Positions 41,591 through 50,157 of a stretch of 64,000 nt of DNA are shown here, one piece after another (position 1 is the first letter of the stretch; each line of letters begins with the position of its first letter). Source of the DNA: SZUA-430 sp965227535 (GTDB taxonomy: Bacteria > Pseudomonadota > Alphaproteobacteria > Micropepsales > Micropepsaceae); NCBI GenBank assembly GCA_965227535.1, contig OZ245761.1:2356001-2420000 (forward strand), given 5' to 3'. The position numbers and the translations under genes are program-made. The notes beneath the pieces are model-generated. The model saw nothing but the letters and a program-made list of their open reading frames with translations. It was not told the DNA's origin and did not search any database.

Positions 41591-43414
41591 ATGCTGCACC
41601 AAACCAAATTCCAATCCTTCGCCGAAACCACGAGCCCCACGCAGGGTCCGCCACGCCTCGCGGCTCTCCGCGCCGAGCTGAAGAAGCGCGGCCTCGACGG
41701 TTTCATCGTCCCCCGCGCCGACGAGTATCAAGGTGAGTACGTGCCCCCGCGCGCCGACCGCCTCTCGTATCTGACGGGCTTCACCGGCTCGGCCGGCGCC
41801 GCGGTCGTGCTGCTCGACAAAGCCGCGATCTTCACCGACGGTCGCTACACCGTACAAACGGCAGAGCAAGTTGACGGCAAGGCGTTCGAATACCGCTCGC
41901 TGGTCGACGAACCGCCGCCCGATTGGATCGCCGAGAACCTGCCGAAGGGCGCAAAGTTCGCCTACGACCCGTGGCTGCACACCGCATCCGGTGTCGACGC
42001 CTTACGCACCGCGGTGACGAACGCCGGCGGCACGCTGGTTGCGGTGACCGACAACCCGCTCGACGCGACGTGGGACGATCAGCCCGCGCCGCCGCTCGGC
42101 GCGGTGACGACGCAGCCACTCGAATACGCCGGCAAGTCGTCGGAGGATAAGCGCGAGGAAATCGCCAAGGCCCTGCGCGACGCCAAGACCGACGCCGCGA
42201 TGCTGACCCTGCCCGAGTCGATCGCCTGGCTGCTTAACATCCGCGGCAGCGACGTGCCGCACACGCCCTTCCCGCACGCCTTCGCGATGCTGAACAACGA
42301 CGGCCACGTCGACCTCTTCATCGACCGCCGCAAATTCACACCCGGCATCGACACCTGGCTCGGCAACCACGTCACCGTCCGCCCGCAAGAAGAACTCGGC
42401 GACCACCTGAAAGCGCAAAAGGGCAAGCGCATCCAGATCGATCCCGCCACTGCATCGGCCTGGGCCTTCGATCGCCTGAACGAAGGCGGCGCCAAGATCG
42501 TGCGCGCGCCCGATCCCGTCCTGCTGCCCAAAGCGTGCAAGAACGCGACCGAACTCGAAGGCACGCGCCGCGCGCATCTGCGCGACGGCGTGGCGCTCTC
42601 GCGCTTCCTGTCGTGGATCGCCAAGGAAGGCCCGAAGGGCAAGGTCGACGAAATCGAAGCCTGCCGCGTGCTGGAAGATTTCCGCGCCGAAACCGGCGGC
42701 CTCAAAGACTTGAGCTTCGGCTCGATCTCCGGCTCAGGCCCGAACGGCGCGCTGCCCCACTATCGTGTCACCAAATCAAGCAACCGCAAGATTCAAGCTG
42801 GCGAGATCTATCTCATCGACTCGGGTGGCCAGTATCTCGACGGCACGACGGACGTGACGCGCACCATCGCTATCGGCACACCGACGGCCGAGATGAAGGA
42901 CCGCTTCACCCGCGTCCTCAAGGGCCACATCGCGCTAGCCCGCGCGCGCTTCCCCGAAGGCACGACCGGCGTTCAACTCGACACGCTCGCCCGCATGTCG
43001 CTGTGGGAAGGCGGCTTCGACTACGACCACGGCACCGGCCATGGCGTCGGCGTGTATCTCAGCGTGCACGAAGGCCCACAGAACATCTCAAAGCGCCAGA
43101 TCAACATCGCGCTCCGCCCCGGCATGATCGTCTCGAACGAACCCGGCTACTACAAAGTCGGCCACTACGGCATCCGCATCGAAAACCTGATCGCGGTGAC
43201 GGAGCTGAAAGACGTCGGCGGCGACCGCAAAATGATGGAATTCGAAACCCTCACCTTCGCCCCCATCGACCTCTCGCTCGTCGAAGTCACAATGCTCACC
43301 CCACAGGAACGCAAGTGGCTCAACGACTACCACGCCGAAGTCCGCCAAAAGCTGGCCGGCAAGTTCGACGCCGACACGCAGGCGTGGTTTGAGGAATCGA
43401 CGAGAGCGATCTAG
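41591..43414 (+). CDS. M24B Xaa-Pro aminopeptidase (aminopeptidase P)
   Basis: 607 residues, matching the long three-domain form. Two creatinase-N-like domains precede the catalytic pita-bread domain. The five metal ligands are visible: two Asp in YLIDSGGQYLDGTTDVTRT, His in HGTGHGVGVYLSVHEGP, and Glu in IVSNEPGYY and MEFETLT. It removes N-terminal residues that precede proline, in the cytoplasm. Monocistronic; a repeat element follows. Confidence 0.93.
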   Translation: MLHQTKFQSFAETTSPTQGPPRLAALRAELKKRGLDGFIVPRADEYQGEYVPPRADRLSYLTGFTGSAGAAVVLLDKAAIFTDGRYTVQTAEQVDGKAFEYRSLVDEPPPDWIAENLPKGAKFAYDPWLHTASGVDALRTAVTNAGGTLVAVTDNPLDATWDDQPAPPLGAVTTQPLEYAGKSSEDKREEIAKALRDAKTDAAMLTLPESIAWLLNIRGSDVPHTPFPHAFAMLNNDGHVDLFIDRRKFTPGIDTWLGNHVTVRPQEELGDHLKAQKGKRIQIDPATASAWAFDRLNEGGAKIVRAPDPVLLPKACKNATELEGTRRAHLRDGVALSRFLSWIAKEGPKGKVDEIEACRVLEDFRAETGGLKDLSFGSISGSGPNGALPHYRVTKSSNRKIQAGEIYLIDSGGQYLDGTTDVTRTIAIGTPTAEMKDRFTRVLKGHIALARARFPEGTTGVQLDTLARMSLWEGGFDYDHGTGHGVGVYLSVHEGPQNISKRQINIALRPGMIVSNEPGYYKVGHYGIRIENLIAVTELKDVGGDRKMMEFETLTFAPIDLSLVEVTMLTPQERKWLNDYHAEVRQKLAGKFDADTQAWFEESTRAI

Positions 43415-43440
43415 ATCAAGTTCGTCCGAGTGCTATCGGT

Positions 43441-43594
43441 GGCGCCTCAGCTTCACCACTAAGCCTCAAAGAACACAAAGGTTCACGAAGGCGCCTAGCG
43501 CCGCAGGCAACGGAACGACGGGCGCTGCGCGCCGGGAGGAACCTTCGTGAAACTTCGCGTACTTTGAGGCTTCGTGGTGAAGCTGAGTCGCCAC
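43441..43594. repeat. Palindromic intergenic element related to 26.5-kb element
   Basis: The left arm (CAGCTTCACCACTAAGCCTC then AAAGAACACAAAGGTTCACG) is the near reverse complement of the right arm ending GCTTCGTGGTGAAGCTG. The core GGCGCTGCGCGCCG is shared with the element at 26446-26798. It fills the space between the aminopeptidase and VOC genes, could fold into a long hairpin, and encodes nothing. Confidence 0.75.
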
Positions 43595-43620
43595 TGCACC
43601 AGTCGCTAGGACACGACCGT

Positions 43621-44445
43621 ATGCCCCCCATCACCCGCCTCGACCACGTCATCATCGCCGTCGCCGATCTCGACGCGGCGACCACGACCTATCGCAGGTT
43701 CGGCTTCACGCTGACCCCGCGCGGGCTGCATGAGGGCAAGGGCACCGGCAACCACTGCATCATGTTCCCGAACACTTATGTCGAGCTGCTCGGCGTGGTC
43801 GATCAAACGGGTGCGCAAGGCCGGCTCGCGCAGCGCGTGAAGGAACGCGGCGAGGGCGGCATCGGCATCGCTTACGGCGCCGACGACGCGGACAAAACCA
43901 CGGCCGCGTTGCGCGCCGCCGGCGTCAACGCAGAAGACCCAGTCGACCTCGCGCGCCCCCTCGATCTCGACGGCAAGCGCGACATGGTCCGCTTCCGCAA
44001 CGTGATGCTGCCCGACCTGAAACTCCCCGACACGATGCAGTTCGTCTGCACGCACATAACGCCAGAACTCACCCGCGCGCGCCGCGAATGGCAACTGCAC
44101 CCGTCGGGCGCGACCGGCGTCGCGACCGTGATCGTCGCCCACGACCACCCACACGATCAGCAAGCGGAATTCGGCGCCCTCTTCGGCAAAGACCGCGCGA
44201 ACGGGCACCTCGACAACGCCGAGATCAAACTCGCCCGCCGCGCCGATATCGAAGCTGAGCATGGGCCGGACGCGCTCAAAGGCGCGCCGCAAACCGGCAT
44301 CGTCGGCCTCACCATCCGCGTCAACGAAGTCGACGCCGTCGGCGCGATGCTGGAAATGGGCCGCATCGCCCACCGCGAAACGAAAGCCGGCATCGTCGTC
44401 CCCGCCAGCGCCGCGCACGGCCTTTTCCTGCACTTCGCCGAATAG
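43621..44445 (+). CDS. VOC (glyoxalase-like) family protein
   Basis: 274 residues from the ATG at 43621. ITRLDHVIIAVADLDAATTTYRRFGFTLTPRG and HCIMFPNTYVELLGV are the Glyoxalase_3-type start with metal-ligand His and Glu candidates. The second half repeats the fold (TGVATVIVAHDHPH). Length and sequence suit a two-module dioxygenase/lyase-type VOC protein of unknown substrate. Confidence 0.82.
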   Translation: MPPITRLDHVIIAVADLDAATTTYRRFGFTLTPRGLHEGKGTGNHCIMFPNTYVELLGVVDQTGAQGRLAQRVKERGEGGIGIAYGADDADKTTAALRAAGVNAEDPVDLARPLDLDGKRDMVRFRNVMLPDLKLPDTMQFVCTHITPELTRARREWQLHPSGATGVATVIVAHDHPHDQQAEFGALFGKDRANGHLDNAEIKLARRADIEAEHGPDALKGAPQTGIVGLTIRVNEVDAVGAMLEMGRIAHRETKAGIVVPASAAHGLFLHFAE

Positions 44446-44451
44446 TCCAGA

Positions 44452-45345
44452 CTACCGACCGCGCACGTAAGCCATCAGCGCTTCGCCGAGAAAGTCATAC
44501 ACCACGCGCACGCGCCGGCTAGTTCGCAAGTCTTCGTGCGTGACGAGCCACATCTCGAGCGGAATGCGCACCGCGCCGTGCAGCACCGGCACAAGATCCT
44601 TCTCGCGCGCCGCCAGTTGCCGCTGCATGCCGCCGATGCCCGCGCCCGCGCGCAACAGCGCCAGCTGCGCGATCTGATTGTCGGTGCGCAGCGCGAACAC
44701 GTCGCGCGACGCCGCCAAGCCCTGCGATGAGAACGCCTCCAACGCCCGCATATCGGTGTCGTAACCGATGACGTCGTGCCCCGCGAGATCGCCGATCGCG
44801 CGCGGCAGCCCGCGCCGCTTCACATACGACCGATGCGCGTAAAGCATCACCGGCACCTCCCCGATCTTGCGCGCGATCAGATTTCGCTGCGTCGGCCGCA
44901 CCATGCGCACCGCGATATCCGCCTCGCGCAGCATCAGGTTCTCCGTCCGGTTCGACAGCGCCAGCTCGAACGCGATCGCCGGATGCGCCGCCCGCGCCCG
45001 CGCGAGAATTCCGGGCAACACTTCCGCCCCAACCACGTCACTCGCCGTGATGCGCACCGTCCCGCGCTCATCCGCCGCCTCGCCCGACGCCGCCCGCGCC
45101 AACGCCGCAGCGGTCGCCGCCATCGCCTTCGCATGCGGCACGAGATCCAGCGCCGCGTCACTCAGTTTCAATCCGTGTACGGAGCGTGTGAACAACACGA
45201 CGCCCAGCGCCGCCTCCAACGCATCGACATGCCGCCCGATCGTGGGCTGAGTCAGCGACAACGCCCGCGCCGCCGCCGACAAACTCTTGTGCTCCGCCAC
45301 CGCCAGGAACGAGCGGACCAGCGTCCAATCCAACGTCTCAGCCAT
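44452..45345 (-). CDS. LysR family transcriptional regulator
   Basis: 297 residues from the ATG at 45345. The winged helix is LVRSFLAVAEHKSLSAAARALSLTQPTIGRHVDALEAALG. The effector domain follows (VRITASDVVGAEVLPGILAR). It is divergent from the membrane protein gene at 45434, the classic layout for a LysR target. No effector can be named. Confidence 0.92.
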   Translation of the reverse strand: MAETLDWTLVRSFLAVAEHKSLSAAARALSLTQPTIGRHVDALEAALGVVLFTRSVHGLKLSDAALDLVPHAKAMAATAAALARAASGEAADERGTVRITASDVVGAEVLPGILARARAAHPAIAFELALSNRTENLMLREADIAVRMVRPTQRNLIARKIGEVPVMLYAHRSYVKRRGLPRAIGDLAGHDVIGYDTDMRALEAFSSQGLAASRDVFALRTDNQIAQLALLRAGAGIGGMQRQLAAREKDLVPVLHGAVRIPLEMWLVTHEDLRTSRRVRVVYDFLGEALMAYVRGR

Positions 45346-45433
45346 ACAAAAACGTATAGCAGATCGCCGCCGATCGCCAATTCCTAAACGCGCGCGCATG
45401 GGCGACGTTAGACCCAACAAACAGGAGAAGCCC

Positions 45434-46090
45434 ATGTTCGTCGGTCACTACGCCCCCGTCTTCGCTCTCGCCGCCGCCGGCCGCCAGCCCGGCCTCGGCG
45501 CAGGCTTCGTCGCGGTCCAGCTTGTCGACCTCGGCTTCTTCTCGCTGTCGTATTTCGGGATCGAGAAGTGGCGCCTGAACCCCACGCTCGAAGGCTTCAT
45601 GCCCGTCGATCTCTACTACATGCCCTTCACCCACAGCCTCGCGGGCAGCGCGGCTTGGGCGGTAGGCGCAGCCGCAATCACAGCCCTCGTCTCACCCGCC
45701 GGCCGCCGCGCGCTGAACGCGGTGATCATCGGCGCGCTGGTCCTATCGCACTGGGTGTTGGATCTGATCGTCCACCGCCACGACCTGACACTGCTCCACG
45801 ACGATGAGCAGAAACTGGGCTTCGCGCTCTGGGATCACCCCGCACTGGTGGTGCCGCTGGAACTCGGCCTCCTCTTCGCCGGCTTCGCGCTCTTCATGAA
45901 CGCGACAAAGCCAAACGGAACGACGGGCAAGATCATGCCCTGGGTGCTCTTGACCCTGTTGCTGGCGGTGCAAGGCTTCAACTGGTTCACCCCGCCCGAA
46001 CCGAACCCAGCGATGTTCTCGATCTTAGGGATCACCGCCTACCTGGCCTTCGCCGCCCTAGCCTGGTGGACCGACCGCACGCGCATCTAA
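45434..46090 (+). CDS. Multi-pass membrane protein of unknown function
   Basis: 218 residues from the ATG at 45434, preceded by AGGAGA. About six hydrophobic segments are seen, with polar motifs MPFTHSLAGSAAW and SHWVLDLIVHRHDLTLL. Conserved His residues near membrane ends recall the LexA-binding/metal-dependent hydrolase-like (YdjM/DUF457) membrane proteins, but I cannot assign a function. Probably controlled by the divergent LysR regulator. Confidence 0.75.
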   Translation: MFVGHYAPVFALAAAGRQPGLGAGFVAVQLVDLGFFSLSYFGIEKWRLNPTLEGFMPVDLYYMPFTHSLAGSAAWAVGAAAITALVSPAGRRALNAVIIGALVLSHWVLDLIVHRHDLTLLHDDEQKLGFALWDHPALVVPLELGLLFAGFALFMNATKPNGTTGKIMPWVLLTLLLAVQGFNWFTPPEPNPAMFSILGITAYLAFAALAWWTDRTRI

Positions 46091-46520
46091 CCCCGTTAGG
46101 AGAGCATCGACGTGTGCATCTGCGGAATCACGGGGCGCCCGCCACGGCTAAGCCGCCGCTAACCTTGGGTTCCCGCCCAGGCGAAGGCGTCAGGACACAC
46201 CCCTCCGGCCCCTCAAAAAACGGCGGATTTCTGCGGTAACAATCGGAAACAACAAGTTATTTCGACCGATTCGGACACACTGCTACCTTTTTCCAGGCGA
46301 TGGAGCCACCTGAGCGGGTACTGGGTTCACCATACAACACCCGCTCAAGTGAATTCACGGGATAGCGCCGACTTGAGGGGGTAGGTGCTGTTCGAAGAAC
46401 CGGTCGGGGCCGGCCAGAGTATCCGGTTGCCCCGCGGGTGTCGTTTTCGACGTTCGCTTTGAAAAAGGCGGATCCGACGGCGGGTTCGAACAGCACGAGT
46501 ACAAGTAACTGTGAGGGGCG
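46091..46520. other. Gene-free upstream region of lpxC
   Basis: 430 bases without a believable gene. It contains a 9-bp perfect inverted repeat TGAGCGGGT (46311-46319) and ACCCGCTCA (46339-46347) and several short G/C-rich palindromes closer to lpxC. It probably holds the lpxC promoter and a leader; no -35/-10 pair could be fixed with confidence. Confidence 0.45.
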
Positions 46521-47456
46521 ATGGCGCTTCAGACGACGATTAAAAACCGCGTAGTTTGCGAAGGTGTGGGCGTCCATACCGGCATCACCTCGACGGTCAC
46601 GCTTCTTCCGGCCCCTGAGAATACGGGCATCATTTTCCGCCGCACCGACCACCCCGGCATGGACGGCGTCGTTCCCGCGCGCTTCGACCGCGTGACGGAC
46701 ACGCGCCTCGGCACCACGATCGGCAACGTCTACGGCGTGAAGGTCCACACCGTCGAACACCTGATGGCCGCGATCGTCGGCTGCGGTGTGACGAACCTCA
46801 TCATCGAAATCGACGCCGCCGAAGTTCCGATCATGGACGGCAGCGCCGCGCCCTTCGTGTTCCTGCTGGAATGCGCCGGCGTCGTGAAGCAAACGCAAGC
46901 GCAACGCGCGATCCGCGTGCGCGAAGTCGTCCGCGTCGAAGACGGCGACAAATACGCCGAACTCCGCCCCGGCATCGGCTTCTCCGCCGAACTCGAAATC
47001 GCTTTCGAGAACTGCAAGGTCATCGACCGCCAGTTCTACGCCTTCGACCTCGACACACCGTCGTTCAAGGCCGAACTCGCCCGCGCCCGCACCTTCGGCT
47101 TCCGCCATGAGGTCGAATATCTGCAGAAGAACGGCCACGCGCTCGGCGGCTCGCTCGCCAACTCGATCGTTCTCGACGGCGACACGATCATGAACGAAGA
47201 CGGCCTGCGCTATACCGACGAATTCGTGCGCCACAAACTGCTGGATGTCGTGGGTGACATGTCGCTCGCCGGCTCCCCGCTCTTCGCGCAATTCCGCGGC
47301 TACAAGACCGGTCACGCGCTGAACAACAAGCTGCTGCGCGAACTCTTCGCCCGCCGCAGCGCCTGGGAATACGTCACGCTCCACACCCGCCGCCAAACGG
47401 CCCCGGTGCAGATCGAACGCCCCATCTACGTCGGCGGCTTAGCCGCGGCCGAGTAA
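46521..47456 (+). CDS. lpxC: UDP-3-O-acyl-N-acetylglucosamine deacetylase LpxC
   Basis: 311 residues. It catalyses the committed step of lipid A synthesis with zinc. Zinc and catalytic motifs are VHTVEHLMAAIVGCGV (His), VPIMDGSAAPFVFLL (Glu/Asp region), and FVRHKLLDVVGDMSLAG (His and Asp). NENGLRYTDEFV-like (NEDGLRYTDEFVRHK) is typical. In Caulobacter lpxC follows ftsZ on the same strand; here it is on the plus strand 13 kb away, so the block has been rearranged. A terminator follows. Confidence 0.97.
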   Translation: MALQTTIKNRVVCEGVGVHTGITSTVTLLPAPENTGIIFRRTDHPGMDGVVPARFDRVTDTRLGTTIGNVYGVKVHTVEHLMAAIVGCGVTNLIIEIDAAEVPIMDGSAAPFVFLLECAGVVKQTQAQRAIRVREVVRVEDGDKYAELRPGIGFSAELEIAFENCKVIDRQFYAFDLDTPSFKAELARARTFGFRHEVEYLQKNGHALGGSLANSIVLDGDTIMNEDGLRYTDEFVRHKLLDVVGDMSLAGSPLFAQFRGYKTGHALNNKLLRELFARRSAWEYVTLHTRRQTAPVQIERPIYVGGLAAAE

Positions 47457-47484
47457 GCCTCGCAGACCAAACCCAAGCACCTCC

Positions 47485-47517
47485 AGGCGCCGCCTAACCC
47501 GCGGCGCCTTTTGTTTG
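47485..47517 (+). terminator. Rho-independent terminator of lpxC
   Basis: The perfect 9-bp stem AGGCGCCGC/GCGGCGCCT (47485-47493 and 47501-47509) with a 7-base loop is followed by TTTTGTTTG. It lies 28 bases past the stop codon. Confidence 0.85.
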
Positions 47518-47531
47518 TCTGAGACGTGGAC

Positions 47532-47891
47532 CTACTGCGCGGCTTGTTGTGGGAACAACACGCCGATCGCACCGGGCCTACGCGCAGCAGGCTTACCGAT
47601 CGGCTTCAGCAGGACCGCCGAAGGCGTCGGTTGAGCCGCGGCCTGCACGGTTTCCGGCCGCAGGAAGACGGGCTCCATCCGTTTGGGAGGCGCAGGGCGC
47701 GTGCGCGGCGCGCTAGCGATCCGCAGCAAAAGCACGAGCAGGTGAACCGCAACGCCCAGGCCCAACATCCCGGCGGCGGTGTACGCGACGAGGCTCAGCG
47801 TAACCTCAGCCGACAATCCCAACACAGACGTGAGCATGGCGATCGACGCCACGATTGCGCCGGAAAACCCGGCATAGCCCCACCAAACCAT
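47532..47891 (-). CDS. Small membrane protein of unknown function
   Basis: 119 residues from the ATG at 47891, preceded by GGGGG. Two membrane helices (YAGFSGAIVASIAMLTSVLG and AAGMLGLGVAVHLLVLLLRIA) are followed by a Pro/Ala-rich cytoplasmic or periplasmic tail. No family is recognised. It sits between the convergent lpxC terminator and the ligA end. Confidence 0.6.
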   Translation of the reverse strand: MVWWGYAGFSGAIVASIAMLTSVLGLSAEVTLSLVAYTAAGMLGLGVAVHLLVLLLRIASAPRTRPAPPKRMEPVFLRPETVQAAAQPTPSAVLLKPIGKPAARRPGAIGVLFPQQAAQ

Positions 47892-48051
47892 TGTCGCCCC
47901 CAACAAGTCAGGCCTACAATGGTAAACTGCTTCCGGAATCGCGCCACACGCGGAACGCGAACTTGCAACCCTACGTCGAGTCGCTGTGGATAAAGCCAGG
48001 GTGTTGCATCAGTGCACGCGAGTGTGTCTTTCCGTTTCGAACCGGCGCGTT

Positions 48052-50157
48052 TCACCCGCCGATCAGCTTCAGCCATTCGTCTTCGCTGATCACCGTCACG
48101 CCGTGCTTTTCGGCGTCTTTCAGTTTCGAGCCCGCGCCAGGTCCCGCCACCACCAGATCCGTTTTCGCCGAGACGGAGCCCGCCACCTTGGCGCCGAGCG
48201 ACTCCGCGCGCGCCTTCGCCTCGTTGCGGCCCATCTTCTCCAGCGTGCCGGTGAAGACGATCGTCTTTCCCGAGACGGCGGTGTCGGTCTTCGGCTTCTC
48301 CGCCTCTTCGACCTCCAACACGTCGAGCAACCGCGCGATCTCTTCGCGGTTGTGATCCTCGGCGAAGAACTGCGCGATCGCCTTCGCCACCGTGTCCCCG
48401 ATCCCTTCGATCGAATCCAGTTCGGCGAACGCCTTGGAGTCCTCGTCCGACGCTGCGATCATCGCCTTCACGAATGCCTTCGCCGTGCCGTAGTTCAGCG
48501 CCAGCAACCGCGCCGTCGACTCCCCCACATGCCGGATACCCAGCGCATAGATGAACCGGTGCAGCGCAATCGTCCGCCGCGCGTCGATCGCCGCAAACAG
48601 CTTCGCCGCCGACTGCGGCCCCCACCCTTCGCGCGCCGCGATAGCTTTAGGCCCCGACCCATACCGCTCAGCCAAAGCAAAGATATCGGAGGGATGCGCA
48701 ATCATCTTGTCGGCCAAGAACGCGTCCACATGCTTCGCGCCGAAGCCCTCGATGTCGAACGCATTGCGCGAAACGAAATGCTTCAACCGCTCTACAGCTT
48801 GCGCCGGACAGATAAGCCCGCCCGTACAACGCCGCGCCGCCGACATTTCACCGTCGTCATCGACCTCGCGCTCCGCATGACTGCCGCACGCAGGACACTT
48901 ATCGGGAAATTTGTAGGGTTTGGCCCCCTTCGGCCGCTTCTCCTCGACCACGCGCACGATCTGCGGAATCACGTCGCCCGCGCGCTGCACGACAACGGTA
49001 TCGCCGATGCGCACATCCTTGCGCGCGATCTCGTCTTCATTGTGCAGAGTCGCGTTCGAGACCACGACGCCGCCCACGGTGACGGGCTTGAGCTTCGCAA
49101 CAGGCGCCAGCGTCCCCGTCCGCCCCACTTGAATGTCGATGTTAAGCAGCTCCGTCTCCGCCTGCTCGGCCGGAAACTTGTGCGCCGTCGCCCACCGCGG
49201 CGCACGGCTGACGAACCCCAACCGCTGCTGCCAATCCAACCGGTCGACCTTGTAGACGACGCCGTCGATGTCATAGCCCAGCGACGCGCGCTTACCCGCG
49301 ATCTTCTCGTAGTATTTCAGGATCTGCGGAACCGTCGTGCAGCGCGTCATCAGCGGATTGGTCGGAAAGCCCCACGCGTCGAACGCCTCGATGACTTCGC
49401 TCTGCGTCTTGCCCGGCACCATCGACGCCACGCCCCACGCATAGGCAAAGAACTTCAACGGCCGCCGGGCAGTAATGGTCGAGTCGAGCTGGCGCAAAGA
49501 CCCCGCCGCCGCATTGCGCGGATTGGCGAAAATCTTCTCGCCCCGCTCTTCTTGATCCTTGTTTACACGCAAGAACTCGGCGTGGCCCAAGAATATCTCG
49601 CCGCGCACCTCGATCAGTTCGGGCACGCCCCGCCCTTTGAGGGCGTGCGGAATATCTTTGACCGTCTTGAGATTCGCAGTGACGTCTTCGCCGACCTCGC
49701 CGTCGCCGCGCGTCGCGCCCACGACGAGCTTGCCGTCCTCATAGCGCAGGCTCGCCGACAACCCGTCGATCTTGGGCTCGGCCGTGAACGCCAACTCGTC
49801 GTCGTCGCCAAGCCCTAAGAACCGCCGCACGCGCTCGACGAAATCCGTCACGTCCTCATCGTCGAACGCGTTGTCCAGCGACAGCATCGGCACGCCGTGC
49901 TTGACCTTGCCGAACTTCCCAGACGCCGCAAACCCAACGCGCCGCGATGGGCTGTCCGGCCGGATCAACTCCGGAAACTTGGCCTCGATCGCGTTGTTGC
50001 GCTTCTTCAGCGCGTCATAGTCGGCGTCCGAAATCGTCGGAGCGTCTTCCGCGTGATAGCGCTTGTCGTGCCCGGCGATCTCACGCGCCAACCGCGCCAA
50101 CTCGTCGCTCGCGTCCTTCTCGGTCAGCTTCGAGACCGGAACAGGCTTCTGGCTCAC
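48052..50157 (-). CDS. ligA: NAD-dependent DNA ligase LigA
   Basis: 701 residues. It seals nicks in replication and repair using NAD+. The N-terminal Ia region (HDKRYHAEDAPTISDADYDAL), the adenylation lysine in AEPKIDGLSASLRYEDG, the four-cysteine zinc site (CPACGSHAE and RCTGGLICPAQ), helix-hairpin-helix repeats and a C-terminal BRCT domain (GKTIVFTGTLEKMGRNEAK) are all present. Its start overlaps the recN stop by four bases. Confidence 0.97.
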   Translation of the reverse strand: MSQKPVPVSKLTEKDASDELARLAREIAGHDKRYHAEDAPTISDADYDALKKRNNAIEAKFPELIRPDSPSRRVGFAASGKFGKVKHGVPMLSLDNAFDDEDVTDFVERVRRFLGLGDDDELAFTAEPKIDGLSASLRYEDGKLVVGATRGDGEVGEDVTANLKTVKDIPHALKGRGVPELIEVRGEIFLGHAEFLRVNKDQEERGEKIFANPRNAAAGSLRQLDSTITARRPLKFFAYAWGVASMVPGKTQSEVIEAFDAWGFPTNPLMTRCTTVPQILKYYEKIAGKRASLGYDIDGVVYKVDRLDWQQRLGFVSRAPRWATAHKFPAEQAETELLNIDIQVGRTGTLAPVAKLKPVTVGGVVVSNATLHNEDEIARKDVRIGDTVVVQRAGDVIPQIVRVVEEKRPKGAKPYKFPDKCPACGSHAEREVDDDGEMSAARRCTGGLICPAQAVERLKHFVSRNAFDIEGFGAKHVDAFLADKMIAHPSDIFALAERYGSGPKAIAAREGWGPQSAAKLFAAIDARRTIALHRFIYALGIRHVGESTARLLALNYGTAKAFVKAMIAASDEDSKAFAELDSIEGIGDTVAKAIAQFFAEDHNREEIARLLDVLEVEEAEKPKTDTAVSGKTIVFTGTLEKMGRNEAKARAESLGAKVAGSVSAKTDLVVAGPGAGSKLKDAEKHGVTVISEDEWLKLIGG

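Noticed and set aside
47986..49818. 610-codon plus-strand open frame
   Set aside because: Antisense to ligA, which has all catalytic and zinc motifs. The composition is Arg/His-rich and without motifs.
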